Shown: positions 60,293 through 64,000 of the stretch, piece after piece
Layout: every line of letters begins with the position of its first letter
How positions within the stretch are numbered: position 1 is the first letter of the stretch
Source of the DNA: Ochrobactrum sp. CM-21-5
GTDB lineage: Bacteria; Pseudomonadota; Alphaproteobacteria; Rhizobiales; Rhizobiaceae
Reading direction: 5' to 3'
Assembly (NCBI RefSeq): GCF_014253075.1
Contig: NZ_JACLZJ010000001.1
Span: forward strand, 682,001 to 746,000
DNA length: 64,000 bases
Notes under the pieces: model-generated
Told to the model about the DNA's origin: nothing
The model's input: only the letters and a program-made list of their open reading frames with translations
Databases searched by the model: none
Made by a program: the position numbers and the translations under genes

Positions 60293-61534
60293 ATGAAGAA
60301 GAACGTTCTCATTATCGGCGCCGGTGGCGTAGCACAGGTCGTAGCGCATAAATGCGCTCAAAACAGTGATGTATTGGGAGATATACACATTGCGTCCCGC
60401 ACGGTTGAGAAATGCCGCAAGATAGTTGAATCCGTGCACGAAAAGAAAAGCCTCAAGACCGGGGTCAAGCTGGAGGCGCATGCGCTCGACGCGCTTGACG
60501 TTGAGGCCACCAAGGCCCTGATCACCGAAACGGGCACACAGATTGTTATCAATGTCGGCTCGCCCTTCCTCAATATGTCGGTCCTGCGCGCCTGTATCGA
60601 TACCGGCGTGGCCTATATGGACACCGCGATCCACGAAGACCCGAAGAAGATCTGCGAGACGCCGCCGTGGTATGGCAACTACGAGTGGAAACACCTGAAG
60701 GAATGCGAGGAGAAGGGCATCACCGCCATTCTCGGCATCGGGTTCGATCCGGGCGTGGTCAATGCCTATGCACGTCTGGCTGCTGACGACTATCTCGATG
60801 AAGTCAAATCCATCGATATCGTCGATATCAATGCCGGTTCGCATGGCCGCTGGTTCTCGACCAATTTCGACCCGGAAATCAACTTCCGCGAGTTCACCGG
60901 CACGGTCTATTCCTGGCAGAACGGCCAGTGGCAGACCAACAAGATGTTCGAGATCGGCAAGACTTTCGACATGCCGGTGGTGGGCCCCAGCAAGGCTTAC
61001 ATGACCGGCCATGATGAAGTGCATTCGCTTTCGAAGAACTATCCAAATGCCGATGTGCGTTTCTGGATGGGCTTTGGCGATCACTATATCAATGTCTTCA
61101 CGGTGCTGAACAATCTTGGCCTCCTGTCCGAACAGCCGGTCAGGACCGCTGAAGGTCTGGAAGTCGTGCCGCTGAAAGTCGTCAAGGCGGTCCTGCCCGA
61201 TCCCGCCTCGCTTGCGCCCGATTATACCGGCAAAACCTGTATCGGTGATTTCGTCAAGGGCACCAGGGACGGCAAGGAGAAGGAAGTCTTTATCTACAAC
61301 GTTGCCGACCATAAGGATGCCTATAACGAAGTGGGAAGTCAGGGCATTTCCTACACGGCTGGCGTTCCGCCGGTCGCAGCCGCAATCCTCATCGCTTCGG
61401 GCGAATGGGATGTGAAGAAGATGGTCAACGTAGAAGAGCTTAATCCAAAGCCTTTCCTGCACATTCTCAATCACATCGGTCTGCCGACCCGCATCAAGGA
61501 TGAGGACGGCGACCGCGCGCTCGATTTTGCGTAA
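60293..61534 (+). CDS. Carboxynorspermidine/carboxyspermidine synthase (saccharopine dehydrogenase family)
   Basis: A 413-residue NAD(P)H enzyme that condenses putrescine or diaminopropane with aspartate semialdehyde. The nucleotide loop is VLIIGAGGVAQVVAHKC; family blocks are VINVGSPFLNMSVLRACIDTGVAYMDTA, ILGIGFDPGVVNAYA and QGISYTAGVPPVAAAIL. It is paired with the decarboxylase upstream, giving a two-gene route to spermidine. It ends at a strong terminator (61556). Confidence 0.95.
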   Translation: MKKNVLIIGAGGVAQVVAHKCAQNSDVLGDIHIASRTVEKCRKIVESVHEKKSLKTGVKLEAHALDALDVEATKALITETGTQIVINVGSPFLNMSVLRACIDTGVAYMDTAIHEDPKKICETPPWYGNYEWKHLKECEEKGITAILGIGFDPGVVNAYARLAADDYLDEVKSIDIVDINAGSHGRWFSTNFDPEINFREFTGTVYSWQNGQWQTNKMFEIGKTFDMPVVGPSKAYMTGHDEVHSLSKNYPNADVRFWMGFGDHYINVFTVLNNLGLLSEQPVRTAEGLEVVPLKVVKAVLPDPASLAPDYTGKTCIGDFVKGTRDGKEKEVFIYNVADHKDAYNEVGSQGISYTAGVPPVAAAILIASGEWDVKKMVNVEELNPKPFLHILNHIGLPTRIKDEDGDRALDFA

Positions 61535-61555
61535 GCGTGATCTGAATGATTAATG

Positions 61556-61583
61556 AAAACCCCGCCTTGTGCGGGGTTTTTTT
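61556..61583 (+). terminator. Intrinsic terminator of the spermidine operon
   Basis: AAACCCCGC pairs with GCGGGGTTT across CTTGT, followed by TTTT. Confidence 0.93.
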
Positions 61584-61635
61584 GATATGTGCCTTGTCTC
61601 GATTACCCACCACCTCAGGATGAGGGTGTCGGGCG

Positions 61636-62667
61636 TTATTCAGGCAAATTAGGCCAAGTGTCCGACAGACGATATCCACTCGGAAACGGGTCGCTTGGAT
61701 CAAGCATGAGTTGCGAGGTTCCTGTAACCCATGCGCGTCCGGAAATGATCGGGCTGATGGCGGGTTTGCCGCCCAACTCCAGAGCCTTGTCGAGCCGGCA
61801 ATGAAACTCCGTCCCAAGAACTGACTTGCCGATGAAGCGTTCGCCGACCTTCATCTGACCTTTTGCGTGCAGCACGGCCATACGTGCCGAACAGCCGGTA
61901 CCGGTTGGCGAGCGGTCGAGCTTGGCGGGGCGGATTGCGACGGTATTCACCCCGGTCAGCACATCGCCCTCGCGGATTACCGGCTCGGTGATCTGGCAGA
62001 AGGAAATGTGGTTCCAGTCCTTTTCAGGATGGCGGAAACCGAGCTGCTCATTGGCGGCGTTGGTGATCCTCACGCCGATCTCTGCCAGTTCACGTGCCTG
62101 ACCAGGCTCGATTTTCATGCCGATAAGTGCAGCATCGACAATGACGAAACTGTCGCCGCCATAGGCGGTATCGACAGTGATCGTGCCAAGCCCCTCGACT
62201 TCAAGCGATGCGTCCAGACGATCTGCAAAGGAGGGCACATTGCGCACGCTGATGCGCTCGGCCTTGCCATTGCGGCATTCGGCTTCCACTTTGATGATTC
62301 CGCCCGGAGCTTCGAGAACCATGCGCGTGACCGGCTCCTGCATCGGGATGATGCCGCTGTCGAGCAGAACGGTGGAGACGCAGATCGAGTTGGAGCCCGA
62401 CATGGGTGGGGTGTCGGCAGGTTCCATGATGATGAAGCCCATCTGGGCACGCGGATCTTTCGGCGGCACCAGAAGGTTGACGTGACGGAACACGCCGCCG
62501 CGCGGTTCGTTCAGTACGAAATTGCGTAGAGTCTGATCGCTGGCGATGAAGCGCGATTGTTCCCACACAGTTTCACCGGGAGGAGGGGTAACGCCGCCGA
62601 CAATGACGTCGCCGACTTCGCCCTCTGCATGACAGCCGACGACATGAATGATTTTGGTGCTGCGCAT
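61636..62667 (-). CDS. Proline racemase superfamily enzyme, Ser/Cys type (3-hydroxyproline dehydratase / 4-hydroxyproline epimerase)
   Basis: A 343-residue member of the proline racemase family. The first active-site position is Ser90 in [12 protein letters not shown], where racemases have Cys; the second is Cys259 in [12 protein letters not shown]. Studies of this superfamily link the Ser/Cys pair with trans-3-hydroxy-L-proline dehydratase, sometimes with 4-hydroxyproline epimerase activity. The ATG at 62667 follows GCGGAGG. No other hydroxyproline catabolic genes are adjacent. A dyad upstream (62843) suggests a GntR-type operator. Confidence 0.85.
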   Translation of the reverse strand: MRSTKIIHVVGCHAEGEVGDVIVGGVTPPPGETVWEQSRFIASDQTLRNFVLNEPRGGVFRHVNLLVPPKDPRAQMGFIIMEPADTPPMSGSNSICVSTVLLDSGIIPMQEPVTRMVLEAPGGIIKVEAECRNGKAERISVRNVPSFADRLDASLEVEGLGTITVDTAYGGDSFVIVDAALIGMKIEPGQARELAEIGVRITNAANEQLGFRHPEKDWNHISFCQITEPVIREGDVLTGVNTVAIRPAKLDRSPTGTGCSARMAVLHAKGQMKVGERFIGKSVLGTEFHCRLDKALELGGKPAISPIISGRAWVTGTSQLMLDPSDPFPSGYRLSDTWPNLPE

Positions 62668-62842
62668 GGAACCTCCGCTCGATGTGATTGCGTTAAGTCC
62701 TAATTGTTCGCAGCTGTCGGTCAATCATTTATCGGCCAGCGATCTGCGCTTTCGCGACAGAAGAAGAAAATCATTTCAACCCGTGTCAACTGACGGAGAT
62801 TCCTTTTCACTGTGTGTTGCTTCTTGGTGCGGGTCTGATATT

Positions 62843-62867
62843 GATTTGCATACATTTTGTGCAAATC
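62843..62867. promoter_or_regulatory. Dyad GATTTGCA/TGCAAATC upstream of the hydroxyproline gene
   Basis: Eight-base perfect arms (62843-62850, 62860-62867) separated by nine bases, 175 bp before the gene. It resembles GntR/FCD-type operators, which often control hydroxyproline genes. The rest of the 62668-63130 region contains no supported gene. Confidence 0.5.
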
Positions 62868-63130
62868 GATGCGCAGCCCGCTTGGCTCCGGCTCAATTTC
62901 AGGAACATGCAAAACGTTCCCCACGGAAATTGAACAACCCGAAAAGCTGGGGCGTCATGGCCGTTTGTGGCGATGAGCAGCTCTTAGCCGGCATGGGACG
63001 GTCGATGATCGTATCTTTACGTCCTCATTCTCAGATTGACACGGTCTCTGATGTTATGAGGCGTAGCCTCAAGGACATGGAGCATCCGGCGGATTGACAG
63101 CCCCGGATATTCCGGGAAGCGGCCGGGAAT

Positions 63131-64000
63131 ATGAATGTGAACAGGACGATGGATGCTGGCTTTCACGGGTCTGAAGAAACCCGTTTCCAGCGCTGGGGCA
63201 GGGAAATGGCGGCCGCGCTGAAATTGGGTTGGCCGCTGATTTTCACCAATCTTTCGCAGGCGGCGTTGACCGCAACCGACGTGATTTTCATCGGGCGTCT
63301 GGGTGCGGATACACTGGCCTCCGCACTTCTGACCACCAGTTTTTATCATACGCTGATGATCTTCTCGATGGGGCTGGTGTCGGCCGTTATGCCGATGATC
63401 GCCATCACGATCGGGCGCAATCGCTATTCCGTGCGCGATGTTCGCCGTACGGTGCGCCAGGGGTTCTGGACCGCGATCATGATCTCGATCCCGGTCTGGC
63501 TCGTCCTTTGGCACGCGGAAGAAATCTTTCTTTTCCTCGGCCAGCGCCCGGACATCGCGGCGCGTTCGACGGATTTCATGCATACACTGCAATGGGCCTT
63601 GCTGCCATATCTCGGTTATATCGTGCTGCGCTCGTTCTTTGCCGCTATGGAAAAGCCGATGTGGACGCTGCTGATTGCGGCGCTCGCCATCGGATTTAAC
63701 GCACTGGCGGGCTGGACGCTGATTTTCGGCCATTTCGGTTTCCCGCGCATGGAACTGCATGGCGCGGGCATCGCCACCACCGCGTCGAGCACGATGATGT
63801 TTCTGGGGCTTGCTTTCATTACGCTGCGTCATCACCGATTCCGGCGCTATCATCTGTTCGGGCGCTTCTGGCGTCCCGACTGGCCTCGCCTGATCGAACT
63901 GTGGCGCATCGGTATTCCCATGGCGTTGACCTTCGTATTTGAAACCTCGATCTTCTACGCTGCGGTGGTGATGATGGGTCACATCGGCCCGACTGCCATG
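63131..64000 (+). CDS. MATE family efflux transporter (NorM-like), truncated by window end
   Basis: An open frame of 290 codons runs off the window edge with no stop. The translation begins MNVNRTMDAGFHGSEETRF, then ALKLGWPLIFTNLSQAALTATDVIFIGRLGADTLA, the first-helix signature of NorM-type MATE pumps, followed by further hydrophobic segments in the usual spacing. It is a different protein from the DinF-like pump at 24795. The start could be the ATG at 63131 or the ATG six codons later; the ribosome site is weak. A 6-bp-arm hairpin CCCGGA/TCCGGG (about 63103-63117) lies just upstream. Confidence 0.88.
   Translation, partial: MNVNRTMDAGFHGSEETRFQRWGREMAAALKLGWPLIFTNLSQAALTATDVIFIGRLGADTLASALLTTSFYHTLMIFSMGLVSAVMPMIAITIGRNRYSVRDVRRTVRQGFWTAIMISIPVWLVLWHAEEIFLFLGQRPDIAARSTDFMHTLQWALLPYLGYIVLRSFFAAMEKPMWTLLIAALAIGFNALAGWTLIFGHFGFPRMELHGAGIATTASSTMMFLGLAFITLRHHRFRRYHLFGRFWRPDWPRLIELWRIGIPMALTFVFETSIFYAAVVMMGHIGPTAM

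Noticed and set aside
62957-63097. A short plus-strand frame of about 46 codons before the MATE gene
   Set aside because: Weak ribosome site, no recognisable motif, and too short to separate from chance.

Overview
The window is about 57-58% GC (judged by eye) and is a densely packed stretch of an alphaproteobacterial chromosome. Gene content and order point to Brucella/Ochrobactrum (Brucellaceae, Rhizobiales): gcrA next to argD-argF-hslO, a PrlS/PrlR-type two-component pair, nrtR-nadABC, 5-aminolevulinate synthase, the carboxyspermidine route to polyamines, a SAM-II riboswitch and an alpha-r14-like small RNA. No rRNA, tRNA, CRISPR array, phage or intact insertion sequence was seen. I support about 59 protein genes, one small RNA gene, one riboswitch, several operators and terminators, and copies of two short rhizobial palindromic repeat families.

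Layout. 0-2.5 kb: PPK2 polyphosphate kinase and a PhoR-like sensor kinase. 2.5-12.7 kb: a cell-surface polysaccharide locus (GNAT/BcsL-type enzyme, GT2, Wzx flippase, chain-length regulator, Wzy-like polymerase, NodB deacetylase, two GT4). It lacks an initiating phosphosugar transferase, an outer-membrane exporter and a BY-kinase, which must lie elsewhere. 12.7-20.5 kb: gcrA, argD-argF-hslO, apaG, SAM-regulated metZ, and dcd. 20.5-28.2 kb: a large clan GH-A glycosidase, a GlxA-type regulator, small envelope proteins, a MATE pump, pyrD and DUF952. 28.2-35.6 kb: prolyl aminopeptidase, prlR, prlS, mscL and an aminotransferase. 35.6-39.8 kb: hemA with an FNR-type box, then a second sugar module (deacetylase, GT25, GT29-like). 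39.9-42.6 kb: LysR regulator divergent from lrgA/lrgB, then the small RNA. 42.6-45.2 kb: a VOC-VOC-esterase fusion facing a second VOC dioxygenase. 46.7-52.8 kb: panC-panB and nrtR-nadA-nadB-nadC (pantothenate and NAD synthesis). 53-58.6 kb: a self-regulating TetR unit, fpr, sodB divergent from a SufR-like Fe-S regulator, and an MFS pump. 59-64 kb: carboxy(nor)spermidine decarboxylase and dehydrogenase, a Ser/Cys-type hydroxyproline enzyme, and a MATE gene cut by the window end.

The most interesting signals are regulatory RNAs and operators. These are a three-hairpin RNA with anti-Shine-Dalgarno loops (42201-42312), a SAM-II riboswitch coupled to a terminator/antiterminator switch before metZ, twin NrtR-type palindromes before nadA, twin LysR boxes, a perfect 39-bp dyad before the TetR operon, an FNR box grown into a 9-bp tandem repeat before hemA, and a hairpin that encloses the ribosome site of the wzx leader. 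No wholly new multi-gene system is proven. The best candidates for novelty are the fused VOC/esterase enzyme, the GT29-like sugar module and the wzx leader.
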